This document shows, piece after piece, positions 40,445 through 49,215 of a DNA stretch of 64,000 bases. The DNA is from CBDATW01 sp965200605. GTDB lineage: Bacteria; Bacillota_I; Bacilli_A; CBDATW01. The stretch is taken from NCBI GenBank assembly GCA_965200605.1, contig CBDATW010000002.1:1-64000 (forward strand). Reading direction: 5' to 3'. The position numbers and the translations under genes are program-made. Positions within the stretch are counted from its first letter, which is position 1; each line of letters begins with the position of its first letter. The notes below the pieces were generated by a model. The model was not told the origin of the DNA. It was given only the letters and a program-made list of their open reading frames with translations, and made no database searches.

Positions 40445-40574
40445 GAAAATAAATATTGGGGGAGTCTTTAGACGACCGGTAGTGAAAGTCTACGAACATC
40501 ACTCGATGTTGATTAGGTGTAATTCCTAAACCGACGGTGGAAGTCCGGATGGTAAATATTTAATATTTATTTTC
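40445..40574 (+). ncRNA. FMN riboswitch (RFN element)
   Basis: The block AGGTGTAATTCCTAAACCGA followed by CGGTGGAAGTCCGGATGG fits the 3' half of the RFN consensus. GACGACCGGTAGTGAAAGTC lies in the 5' half. GAAAATAAATATT (40445-40457) and AATATTTATTTTC (40562-40574) pair perfectly as the closing P1 stem. It ends just before the ribU ribosome binding site (AAAAGGA), so ligand binding could control translation; no T-run terminator is visible. Confidence 0.93.
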
Positions 40575-40586
40575 AAAAGGACAGTT

Positions 40587-41168
40587 ATGAAGACAAAACA
40601 AATTACTTTGTTTGCAATTTGTACTGCTTTAATGTTAATTATAGGATATATTTTTGAGGCAATATTACCATTTGGTTTTATGGCCACTTACATAAGCCCA
40701 TCACCAGCTGAGGGACTGCTAATCTTTTTGATTATGGTCTCTGGTTTAAAAGGGGCATATATTACACTTACAACCTATATTTTAGTTCTATTTACTCTAA
40801 AGGGATTATCACCCATATTAATTAATGAAATAGCCCTAATTCTATCGGCTAATGTAACAATAATCTTATTTTATATAACATACAAAAAAATGAAAATGCC
40901 ATTTATGAAATCGGCTTTAATTACAATACTAAGTAATACAGCTATTATGACATTATCAAATGCCTACTTTATTACACCTTCATTTGTAAAACAAGTTTGA
41001 ACTACATATAGCAGTGCTTTTCCAGGAATGTCTTTTGGAAAAGTAATCCAATATGTTTCAACTCCACTGCCTGTAGGAGGAGGAATCCTTCATGGATCAC
41101 TTGCAAAATATGGAGCATGTTTTGGACTGGCAAAAGCAGCACAAAAAACTTATTTAATTAAAAAATAA
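40587..41168 (+). CDS. ribU: Riboflavin ECF transporter substrate-binding protein RibU
   Basis: 193 residues, five to six membrane segments. The N-terminal KTKQITLFAICTALMLIIGYIFE is the usual S-component pattern, and the FMN riboswitch in front identifies the substrate as riboflavin. It works with the shared energy-coupling proteins EcfA/A'/T, which are encoded elsewhere. One UGA-Trp codon. Confidence 0.9.
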
Positions 41169-41172
41169 ATAT

Positions 41173-41199
41173 AAGAATAGCATCAAGCTATTCTTTTTT
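41173..41199 (+). terminator. ribU terminator
   Basis: AAGAATAGC, loop ATCAA, GCTATTCTT, then T-run. Confidence 0.85.
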
Positions 41200-41228
41200 A
41201 TTATGATATAATTTACTAAAAGGTAATT

Positions 41229-41882
41229 ATGGAAGAAAAAAAGAAAACTAGAGTTGAATTATATAAAGATGATATTGCTGAATCAAAAATGTATCATTCT
41301 ATTGAAAAGCAAACTGAAAATAGCTCCCAAGAACTAAAATCCCGAAAAGAATTTTTAACTAAACTTGATCAAGAGTATTTTAAACATGATATTAAAGATC
41401 AAAGCAAAACAATCAAACCATTACAAAAAGCTAAATTATTTGATTATACATTAAGTCAAAAACTCCAAAAAATTAAAAAAACTCTAACTGCAAATTCCTT
41501 TGATATACCATTTCGCCAATCAATTTCAGTAAAAATGGATACTGAAGATGAAATTACAAAACTAGTTAGTGATATTAAAGATAATCATACAAAATTCAAA
41601 AGAGATATTGATTATCATGAAATTAATTTTAATAAACAAATTTCAGAATTAAATGCCAAATGAGAAGAAATTGAAAAAAATAAAGAACAAGATGAGCAAG
41701 ATGAAGTTTTAGAAATTCAGCAAATTCATGATAATATTTTTGATAAGACTAAAGGTTATAAAATGAATCTAACCAAATCTGGTGAAGCTCAACAAATATC
41801 ATTAAATCAAAAAAGAACAAAACAATTATATTACATTGGTTTAGCACTTTTGTTAATAATTATATGATTTATGAGGAGATAA
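41229..41882 (+). CDS. Hypothetical coiled-coil protein with C-terminal membrane anchor
   Basis: 217 residues. Residues 1-190 are charged and helix-rich, with predicted coiled coil near 115-175. The last 20 (YYIGLALLLIIIWFM then RR) form a single membrane segment, so the protein is tail-anchored and faces the cytoplasm. Its stop lies just before the cmk start, so it leads the cmk-der operon. It has its own TATAAT. I recognise no family; a scaffold role is possible but unsupported. Confidence 0.65.
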
Positions 41883-41883
41883 A

Positions 41884-42534
41884 ATGAAAAATGGAAACAT
41901 AGCAATTGATGGACCAGGTTCATCAGGAAAATCAACTATATCCAAACTAATTGCCAAAAAATTAAATAAAAGATTTGTTTCAACTGGATCAATTTACCGA
42001 GCAGTTGCTTATTTGGCAGTTAAAAATAATATTAATATTGCCAAGCAAGATAAAGTAACAGCATTTGCAAGCTCTTTAAAAATTTCTTTTGATAACAATA
42101 GCGAACTAGTTGCTAACGGTAAAGTATTAATTGAAGAGCTAAGAAGTGAAGAAGTTTCTAAAAATTCAGCTATTGTAGCAGCTTATCCAGGAGTGAGAAA
42201 AGTTCTTCAAGGACTCCAAAGATCAATTGCAGCTGAAGGTAATATTGTAATGGAGGGAAGAGATATTGGATCAGTTGTAATTCCAAATGCTCAATTTAAA
42301 ATTTATTTAAACTGCAATTATAAAATTAGGGCACAAAGAAGATTTGATGAAAATCAAGCAAAAGGTATTTTAGGAACATATCAAGAAATTGAAGACGCAA
42401 TAAAAGAGCGTGATTATAAAGATAAAACTAGAGAAGTATCTCCGTTGGTTAAAGTTGATGATGCAATTGAAATTGATTCATCATATTTAACTATTGATGA
42501 AGTTGTAAATAAAATTATAAAAATTGTAAAGTAG
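41884..42534 (+). CDS. cmk: Cytidylate kinase
   Basis: 216 residues. P-loop IDGPGSSGKSTISKLIAKKL, STGSIYRAVAY (substrate loop) and VMEGRDIGSVV (CMP binding) are all standard. It phosphorylates CMP and dCMP. AGGAG lies in the end of the previous gene. Followed six bases later by der, a common Firmicute pair. Confidence 0.96.
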   Translation: MKNGNIAIDGPGSSGKSTISKLIAKKLNKRFVSTGSIYRAVAYLAVKNNINIAKQDKVTAFASSLKISFDNNSELVANGKVLIEELRSEEVSKNSAIVAAYPGVRKVLQGLQRSIAAEGNIVMEGRDIGSVVIPNAQFKIYLNCNYKIRAQRRFDENQAKGILGTYQEIEDAIKERDYKDKTREVSPLVKVDDAIEIDSSYLTIDEVVNKIIKIVK

Positions 42535-42540
42535 GATCAT

Positions 42541-43854
42541 ATGAAAAAATCCGGAACAGTAGCCATTGTTGGAAAACCTAATGTTGGGAAATCAACATTA
42601 TTTAATCGTATCCTAGGAGATAGAAAATCTATTGTAGATGATCAACCCGGGGTAACAAGAGATAGGCTATATGCAAAGTGTCAATGACTTAATCAACATT
42701 TTAATTTAATTGATACTGGAGGAATTACAATTCAAAGGGCAAAATTTCAAACAGAAATTAAAGCTCAAGTGCAAATAGCAATTAATGAAGCTGATGTTAT
42801 TATTTTTGTTGTAGATGGAAATCAAAATCTTTCTCAAGATGAACAAGTTATTTCCAAAATGCTATATAAATCAAAAAAGTCAGTTTTAGTTGCAGCTAAT
42901 AAAATTGATAATAAAGAAAGAGAAAATCAAAAAGAAGAATTTTGAGCATTAGGCTTAGGAGAACCTTTTGCTATTTCCTCTTCACATGGTATTGGGATAG
43001 GTGATCTATTAGATAAGGTAGTTGAAAAGCTTCCAGAAAAACATGATAAAAAACAAAGTAATGAATTAAGTTTTGCAATTATTGGAAGACCAAATGTTGG
43101 TAAATCTTCACTTGTTAATTCATTGCTAAAAGAACAAAGAGTAATTGTTTCTGATATTAAGGGAACTACAACTGATTCAGTTGATTCACTATTTAAAAGA
43201 AATGGGAAAACTTTTAAAGTAATTGATACAGCAGGTATTAGAAAAAGAGGAAAAATTTATGAAAAATTAGAAAAATACTCAGTTTTAAGAGCTGCTAAAG
43301 CTATTGATAAATCTCATGTGGCAATTTTAATAATCGATGCCCAAGAAGGAATAATTGAGCAAGATATGCATATTGCCCAAATTGCCCAAGAATCATTTAG
43401 ACCAATAATTATTGTTGTAAATAAATGAGATAAAAAAGTTAAAAAAGAAAATCAAAAAGAAAAATACAGAAAAGAAGTTTATGGTTGATTTAAGTTTTTA
43501 CACTATGCTCCAGTTTTGTTTACATCTACAATTGATAATACAGGTTTAACAAAACTTATTGATAATATTGAACTTGTTTACCAAGCATCATTAAAAAGAA
43601 TTAAAACTGCAACATTAAATGAAGTAATCAATGAGGCATTGATATGAAAAGCACCTTCCTCATTTAATGGTGGATTATTAAATGTCTTATTTGTTAATCA
43701 AGTCAGCACTCAACCACCCACATTTATCTTCTTTGTTAATAACAAAAATTTTCTTCATTTTTCATATAAAAGGTATCTTGAAAATAAATTAAGAGAGTAT
43801 TTTGAATTTAGTGGCACACCATTAAATCTAATTTTTAGAAACAGAAAAGAATAA
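42541..43854 (+). CDS. der: GTPase Der (EngA)
   Basis: 437 residues with two GTPase domains: first P-loop GKPNVGKSTLFN, NKID as G4; second GRPNVGKSSLVN, DTAGIRKRGKI and NKWD as G4. The C-terminal KH-like domain includes FNGGLLNVLFVNQVSTQPPTF. Needed for 50S subunit assembly. Frame intact apart from UGA-Trp codons. Confidence 0.96.
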
Positions 43855-43861
43855 AAACCCC

Positions 43862-43890
43862 TTTACAATACCTTTTTTTAGACCTATAAT
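43862..43890 (+). promoter_or_regulatory. hup promoter
   Basis: TTTACA, 17 bases, TATAAT (43885-43890), followed by AAAAGG and the ATG at 43919. Confidence 0.7.
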
Positions 43891-43918
43891 ATTAAAAAAT
43901 TAAAAAAAAGGAAAAAAT

Positions 43919-44196
43919 ATGAACAAACAACAACTTGTAGAAAGAATGGCAAAATCAGCTGACATTTCAAAAGCAGCAGCAGATCGTGCATTCAACGAAC
44001 TATTTGATTCAATTAAAATGACTGTTAAAAAAGGAGATACAGTTACAATTTTTGGGTTTGGAACATTCTCAAGAGCTTCATACAAAGCTAAAAATGGGAG
44101 TTAATCCATCAACTGGAGAAAAAAATCAAAATTAAAGCAAGAAAAGCTCCTAAGTTCAAAGCTGGTAAAGCATTTAAAGATGCAGTAAACAAATAA
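43919..44196 (+). CDS. hup: DNA-binding protein HU (two +1 frameshifts)
   Basis: The first 58 residues (MNKQQLVERMAKSADISKAA and FGFGTFSRASYKAK) are a good HU, then the frame breaks. Dropping one A from the A5 run at 44090-44094 and one from the A7 run at 44119-44125 gives MGVNPSTGEKIKIKARKAPKF and a normal C-terminus, 91 residues in all. HU coats and bends DNA and is usually needed in mollicutes. Two insertions in one short essential gene suggest base-calling errors. Ends against recU. Confidence 0.88.
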
Positions 44197-44221
44197 TTAA
44201 TTATCCCAATAATTAATTATT
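44192..44221. repeat. 13-bp perfect inverted repeat at the hup/recU junction
   Basis: AATAATTAATTAT, loop CCCA plus one base class, then ATAATTAATTATT. It includes the hup stop and the recU stop. No T-run follows, so it is at most an accessory terminator. Confidence 0.6.
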
Positions 44222-44670
44222 CCTGGGTAAAGAACTTTTAGTTCTTTACCTTTTTTTATTGCCTCGTTAATATCAATGGCCTTTTTTCCATTTAAAATTA
44301 ATTTATTGATTTCATCTATATCTATTTTAATAATAGTTTTATGTCTTTGAAAACATATGATAAAAAAAGATTCAACATTCATTTTTTTAATTTCAATTAA
44401 AAATCTTAATTGATTTTCTTTTATATTTTTAAAATAGAATTTATCTAAAATTGTCGATTTAGCTTCAAATTCAAAAGCCTTATTATTAACAAAACCACGA
44501 TAGTCCACATAATTTTTAGATGCTAAAAATCCTGAAACTTTATTTCCAGTTATTTTTGATATGTGAATTTTAGTAAAACGTTTTTCTACAAAACCAATTT
44601 TATTTTTTCAAATATAATCATTTGAACGATTAATTAGTGTTTCTAAAAACATTCCTCGATTCTTTTTCAT
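44197..44670 (-). CDS. recU: Holliday junction resolvase RecU
   Basis: 157 residues. It begins MKKNRGMFLETLINRSNDYI, and VDYRGFVNNKAFEFEAKST carries the catalytic Asp and the ExK motif of the RecU nuclease. The end (LYPGIINYWDN) is a shortened form of the family's C-terminus. It cuts Holliday junctions made by RuvAB (51.9 kb). Converges on hup. Its own 3' coding region contains the hup terminator. Confidence 0.9.
44226..44257 (+). terminator. hup terminator lying within recU coding sequence
   Basis: GGTAAAGAAC, loop, GTTCTTTACC, then seven T on the plus strand. On the minus strand the same bases encode the RecU C-terminal KKGKELKVLYPG region. Confidence 0.8.
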
Positions 44671-44770
44671 ATTATATTATTAACCCTTTTTGTAAATAAT
44701 TCCTAAAATTTATTTGAATTTAAGTTTATTAAAATTATTTTTTTTTGCTATAATGATATGGAGGTAAATT

Positions 44771-45163
44771 ATGGAAAAAAAATTAACATTTAATTCCCAA
44801 GACATAATTAATGAACAAATTGAAAAAGAATCCTATGGATATTCAATTGAGCAAGTAAACAAATTCCTCGATGTTGTTGCCCAAGATTATGAAAAATTTC
44901 ATGAAGTAGAAAAAGAACTACTTACTAAAATTAGTTCATTAAAAGATCGCTTAGATATAATGGAAAAAGATTTAAGAAAAGCCAAAAATTCCAAGGAAGC
45001 TCTTAAAACTGAATTAGATGAAATAAGAAAAGGTGGAGCCACTGATTACTCAACAGTGCTTAAAAGAATTGCTAGCTCAGAGTCAAATGTTTCAAAACTT
45101 GAAATAGAAATTAACTCAAAACTAGATAAAATTCTAAACACTTTACCTCAGAGTGAAAAATAG
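44771..45163 (+). CDS. gpsB: GpsB/DivIVA-family division protein
   Basis: 130 residues. The N-terminal module LTFNSQDIINEQIEKESYGYSIEQVNKFLDVVAQDY is the DivIVA/GpsB membrane-binding start; a coiled coil follows (about 45-85). Likely a scaffold at the division site. TATAAT at 44751-44756 and GGAGG precede it. Its stop codon TAG lies in the first helix of the RNase P RNA, which follows without a gap; this gene-rnpB order is common in Firmicutes. Confidence 0.87.
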   Translation: MEKKLTFNSQDIINEQIEKESYGYSIEQVNKFLDVVAQDYEKFHEVEKELLTKISSLKDRLDIMEKDLRKAKNSKEALKTELDEIRKGGATDYSTVLKRIASSESNVSKLEIEINSKLDKILNTLPQSEK

Positions 45164-45496
45164 ATGTGATTGCTGCCTTTTAGGTAGAGGAAAGTCCATG
45201 CTTGCACAAGCTGCGATGCTTGTAGTGATTACTGCCAAAGGAAAAATTAACTTTGGGCACAATTTTATTGTGACGGCTGCCATAGCTCCTAAGTTTTTAT
45301 AGGGAGTGAGGCTATAAAAGTGCAAAAGAGACGAGATAAAGGGAAACCTTTTGTTTGGAACGTTGTAAACCCCGTAAGCAAGAAACCCAAATTTGGTAGG
45401 GGAAGATGAATAATCTAATTGAAGATTTACCATCCTAGATTATCTAGAGATAAATAATCACACAGTTTATGCTGAACAAAACATGGCTTACTATTT
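45158..45496 (+). ncRNA. rnpB: RNase P RNA
   Basis: Universal blocks are present: GTAGAGGAAAGTCCATGCT near 45183 and the 3' CR element GCTGAACAAAACATGGCTTA near 45471-45490. AAATAG (45158-45163) and CTATTT (45491-45496) can pair as part of P1. It processes tRNA 5' ends with RnpA. The ends are approximate. It starts on the gpsB stop codon and ends at a strong terminator. Confidence 0.92.
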
Positions 45497-45520
45497 ACCA
45501 ACCTTTTTGGGTTGGTTTTT
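45497..45520 (+). terminator. rnpB terminator
   Basis: ACCAACC, loop of T, GGTTGGT, then T-run. Confidence 0.88.
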
Positions 45521-45711
45521 TATTTATGCTATAATATTAAATGTTTAATTACAAAAAGAAGTTATGGACATTAAATTAATTAGTTAAAAATTATCAAAAA
45601 CATTGCATAAAACCATCAATATTATTTCTAAAATAATTAAATAATAGTTGCTGATAAAAAATAAATGATATTTATGATAAATTATGAAAATAACTATAGA
45701 GAGTAAAAAAA
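45521..45711 (+). other. Intergenic stretch without a recognisable gene
   Basis: Very AT-rich. A TATAAT-like box lies near 45531-45536, and only open frames of 12 codons or fewer follow. No tRNA or other RNA was recognised. Confidence 0.4.
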
Positions 45712-46311
45712 ATGAAAAAAAATAAAAATATTACACAATTACCAAACATTTTAACAATGCTAAGATTTGCCTTGGCCTTAGGCATAGTGATTCTTTTTGG
45801 ATCTTGGCTTTATAAACCCACTTTAAAAATTTGAATGCCTATTTTTATCATGTTTTTTATTGGGGCAATAAGCGATATTTTAGATGGATATATTGCTCGT
45901 AGATACAATATAAAATCAAACTTTGGAAAAATTATGGATCCAATTGCTGATAAAGCACTAATCAATACAACGATGCTAGTATTATTAGTTATTACATCAA
46001 TTTCAGGTATAACAAAATTAGTTCCAATACTTTTTATTGCAATTGCCTTAATGCTAATTAGGGATGTTGCAGTAGATTCTATAAAAATATTTCTTGCCCT
46101 AAGTGCTAGGCCAAAAATTTCAGCAAACAAGGCTGGGAAAGTTAAAACAATAGTTCAATTTATTGCAATTTCATTTGCTCTTGTAGGTGTAGCATTTCCA
46201 AATGTCCAAATCAAAATTGATCATATATTGATTTTATTTATTACTGCAACCTGTCTATCATTGTATTCAGGTATTGTTTATATAAATGAAGCATTTAAAA
46301 ATAAATATTAA
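45712..46311 (+). CDS. pgsA: CDP-diacylglycerol-glycerol-3-phosphate 3-phosphatidyltransferase
   Basis: 199 residues, four to five membrane segments. The CDP-alcohol phosphotransferase motif DGYIARRYNIKSNFGKIMDPIAD (D-G-x2-A-R-x8-G-x3-D-x3-D) is complete. It makes phosphatidylglycerol phosphate. N-terminus NITQLPNILTMLRFALA is typical. Closed by a terminator. Confidence 0.94.
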
Positions 46312-46318
46312 TTAATAT

Positions 46319-46342
46319 AAAAGAGCAAATAGCTCTTTTTTA
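46319..46342 (+). terminator. pgsA terminator
   Basis: AAAAGAGC, loop, GCTCTTTT, then T-run. Confidence 0.8.
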
Positions 46343-46439
46343 CTAGATGCATATCTTAAAATATTCTTTGTATAAAAAGTAGATTTTGTTATAATGATAA
46401 AGAAAAAGCTACATTTTTATAATATTGAAGGAGAACAAT

Positions 46440-47822
46440 ATGGCCAAAGTGATAAAAATGCCAAAAATGGGTAATACTGTTGAATCAGTCATTGTTGGTG
46501 ACATCAAAATTAAAGTTGGTGATGAAATTAAAAAAGATCAAGTTTTATTCTCATATGAAACAGATAAATCAACAACTGAATACAAAGCTGAACAAGAAGG
46601 TAAAGTTCAAGCTATCTTAATGGAGTCAGGAGAAGAAGTGCAAGTTCTTGTACCAGTCATTGTCTTGGGAGAAGATGGAGAAGATATTTCTGAATTTATT
46701 GCAAAAAAAGAAGCGCCACAAGAAAGCACATCGAAACCTGATGCTAATGATTTAGATAAAAGTACAGAATTAAAAGAAAATAAAAGCATCAAAAAAGATC
46801 TTTCATTTGGAGGTAAAGCCTCACCAAGAGCAAAAGCAACTGCCAAAAACTTAGGAGTTAATATTTCCAATGTTGGAGGAAGTGGGATTGAAGGAAGAAT
46901 TGTTGAAGGGGATATTCTTAGTTTTTATCATGCAGATGGGACTCTTGCAACAGGAGCTCCTGGAAACTTGCAATACAAGGAATTATTAATTCAAGCAATT
47001 GCCAAAGAGTTAGGATTTGATATTGCAACTAATGTTGCTCAAGAAGCACCAATAGAAAAAACAGCTAAACAATTAGCTGAATACCCAGCAGGTGGAGGCA
47101 TAATGGCTGATGCAACACCAATTCCCAATGGAGCTAAAAGAAAAACATTTAATCCAGTAAGAAGCGCAATTGCCTCAACAATGATGAATTCGCTTATGCA
47201 ATCAGCACAATTATCAATGGGAATTGATATTGATGCAAGTTCTTTATTAGCAGCAAGAGCAAAAATTAAAAAATTAGCTGCTGATAACAAAAGAGCCAAT
47301 TCATCAATTAATGATCTAATTGTATTTGCACTTTCAAGAATACTGCCTAAACATCCACACTTAAATGCACGTGTTGGATCTGATTTTAGTGATGAGTTTG
47401 ATGTTGCCCACATTGCTGTTGCAGTAGATGCACCAAGTGGATTATTTGTTCCAGTGGTTAAAGATGCTTCTAAAAAATCACTTGATGAAATAACAGCATC
47501 GACAAAAGAATTAATCAAAAAAGCACAAGATGGAACAATTACTCCAGATGATATGGCAAATGGGACATTTACCATTTCTAACCTAGGACTTTCAGGTATA
47601 TCATTCTTTACACCAGTTTTAAATCCACCTCAAGCAGCATTGCTTGGAGTTGGTTCACCAATTAAAAGATTAAAAATGGATGATACAGGAAAAGTAATAG
47701 AATACCCAGAAATCACTCTTTCATTAACAATGGACCATAGACCAAATGATGGAATTGCTGGAACTATATTTCTAAAAGAATTAAAAGAAAGCTTAGAGAA
47801 TATTGATTCTCTATTGGCATAA
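46440..47822 (+). CDS. Dihydrolipoamide acyltransferase (E2) of a 2-oxoacid dehydrogenase complex
   Basis: 460 residues. An N-terminal lipoyl domain carries the lipoylated Lys in YETDKSTTEYKA (about 44-46). A peripheral subunit-binding domain follows (KASPRAKATAKNLGVNISNV), a second, weaker one may lie near 180-210 (YKELLIQAIAKELGFDIATN), and the catalytic domain ends with DHRPNDGIAG. It moves the acyl group to CoA. AAGGAG before ATG 46440. First gene of an E2-E3-E1 operon, an order different from the common pdhABCD. Confidence 0.93.
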   Translation: MAKVIKMPKMGNTVESVIVGDIKIKVGDEIKKDQVLFSYETDKSTTEYKAEQEGKVQAILMESGEEVQVLVPVIVLGEDGEDISEFIAKKEAPQESTSKPDANDLDKSTELKENKSIKKDLSFGGKASPRAKATAKNLGVNISNVGGSGIEGRIVEGDILSFYHADGTLATGAPGNLQYKELLIQAIAKELGFDIATNVAQEAPIEKTAKQLAEYPAGGGIMADATPIPNGAKRKTFNPVRSAIASTMMNSLMQSAQLSMGIDIDASSLLAARAKIKKLAADNKRANSSINDLIVFALSRILPKHPHLNARVGSDFSDEFDVAHIAVAVDAPSGLFVPVVKDASKKSLDEITASTKELIKKAQDGTITPDDMANGTFTISNLGLSGISFFTPVLNPPQAALLGVGSPIKRLKMDDTGKVIEYPEITLSLTMDHRPNDGIAGTIFLKELKESLENIDSLLA

Positions 47823-47832
47823 GGGTTAAAAT

Positions 47833-49201
47833 ATGTTTGATATAATTATTATTGGTGGGGGACCAGGAGGCTATCATCTAGCTGCAGAAGCTGGAAAAGT
47901 TGGAATGGAAGTTGCATTAATTGAAAAAGAAAGACTAGGAGGAACATGTCTTAATACTGGGTGTATTCCCTCAAAAGCTTTTCTTCATATTGAAAAAATT
48001 GTTAATGAAGCTAATCATTCCCATGATAATGGAGTAGTAGGTAGTCCACTTTCTATTGATCAAAATAAAGTTGTTGCCTACAAAAACAAAAAAGTGGATT
48101 TTTTAGTTTCAGGTGTTGAAGCTAAAGTTAAAGCTGCTGGAGTTAAAGTTTTTAATAGTCATGGAGAAATTCAAAAATCTCAAAATCCTGGAGAATTTAG
48201 TGTAAAAACTGATAAAGAAACTATAGTTGGAAAAAACCTAGTTATTGCTACAGGCTCAACTCCCTTTATTCCAGAATTTATTAAAGGAACTATTGAGGGC
48301 CATAAGGATGGATATGTCATTACTTCAACTGAAGCTCTTGATTTAAAAGAGATTCCCAAAGAAATGGTTGTTATTGGTGGAGGAGTCATTGGCCTTGAAC
48401 TTGGATCATATTTTGCTTCAGCTGGTTCAAAAGTAACAATTATTGAGGCAGGACCAAAAATTGCAGGAGTTACTGATTTAGAAATTACTGCTCAATTCCA
48501 AGAAGTATTAGAAAAAGATAAGAAAATGACTTTCCTATTAAATTGTAAAGCAAAAGAAATTAGCAAATCTCATGTGATTTATGAAGATGAGTTAGGAAAA
48601 GAAGTTAAATTATCTCATTCTAAAGTACTTGTAGCTATTGGCCGTAAGGCTAATACTGACTGTGGGCTTGACAACATTGGAGTTAATGTTGAAAAAGGGA
48701 TAATTCCCATTGATGATAAATGTAAAACAAATGTTCCTGGAGTTTGGGCAATTGGAGATGTTACTGGAAAATTAATGCTTGCCCAAACTGCATCTAAACA
48801 TGCTGAGATTGTTATTGATAACATTCTTGGAGAAAATGTTTCAATTGATTATGATAAAATTCCAATAGTAATTTATGGAGCTCCTGAAATTGCTGAAATT
48901 GGTGTTAGTGAATTAAAAGCAAAACAAAGAGGCATTAAAGTAGAAATTAAAAAATTAGCAATGCTTTATTCAGGTAAATTTGTAATTGATGATTTATCAT
49001 ATCCTGGTCTTTTTAAAGTTATCCTTAAAAAAGACACTCAAGAAATTATTGGAATGTCAGTTTTTGGAAATTCAGCATCTGAATTAATCCATATGGGATC
49101 AATAATTATTGGGAAAAAGATTTAGTAAAAAACAAATGAGATCATTAATCTTTGCTCATCCAACTATTGGAGAAATAGTAAAAGACGTAGTGTTTAGTTA
49201 A
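47833..49201 (+). CDS. lpdA: Dihydrolipoyl dehydrogenase (E3), one +1 frameshift near the end
   Basis: Reconstructed length 455 residues. FAD-binding IIIGGGPGGYHLAAEAG, redox disulfide GGTCLNTGCIPSKA, NAD-binding VVIGGGVIGLELGSYFA. The frame stops at 49125, while the catalytic FAHPTIGEIVKDVVFS continues in the next frame to 49201; removing one base from GGGAAAAA at 49111-49118 joins them. The lost part holds the active His-Glu pair, so a true frameshift would kill the enzyme. No N-terminal lipoyl domain, unlike many mollicute enzymes. Confidence 0.92.
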
Positions 49202-49215
49202 GAAAGGAAAAAATT

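Noticed and set aside
45143..45433. 96-codon minus-strand frame over rnpB
   Set aside because: The region is RNase P RNA on the plus strand; the frame is chance.
45521..45711. Possible tRNA or small RNA between rnpB and pgsA
   Set aside because: No T-loop or anticodon-arm pattern could be found, and base composition is uniformly AT-rich.
47039..47575. 178-codon minus-strand frame inside the E2 gene
   Set aside because: Long, but antisense to the conserved catalytic domain and without a ribosome binding site.
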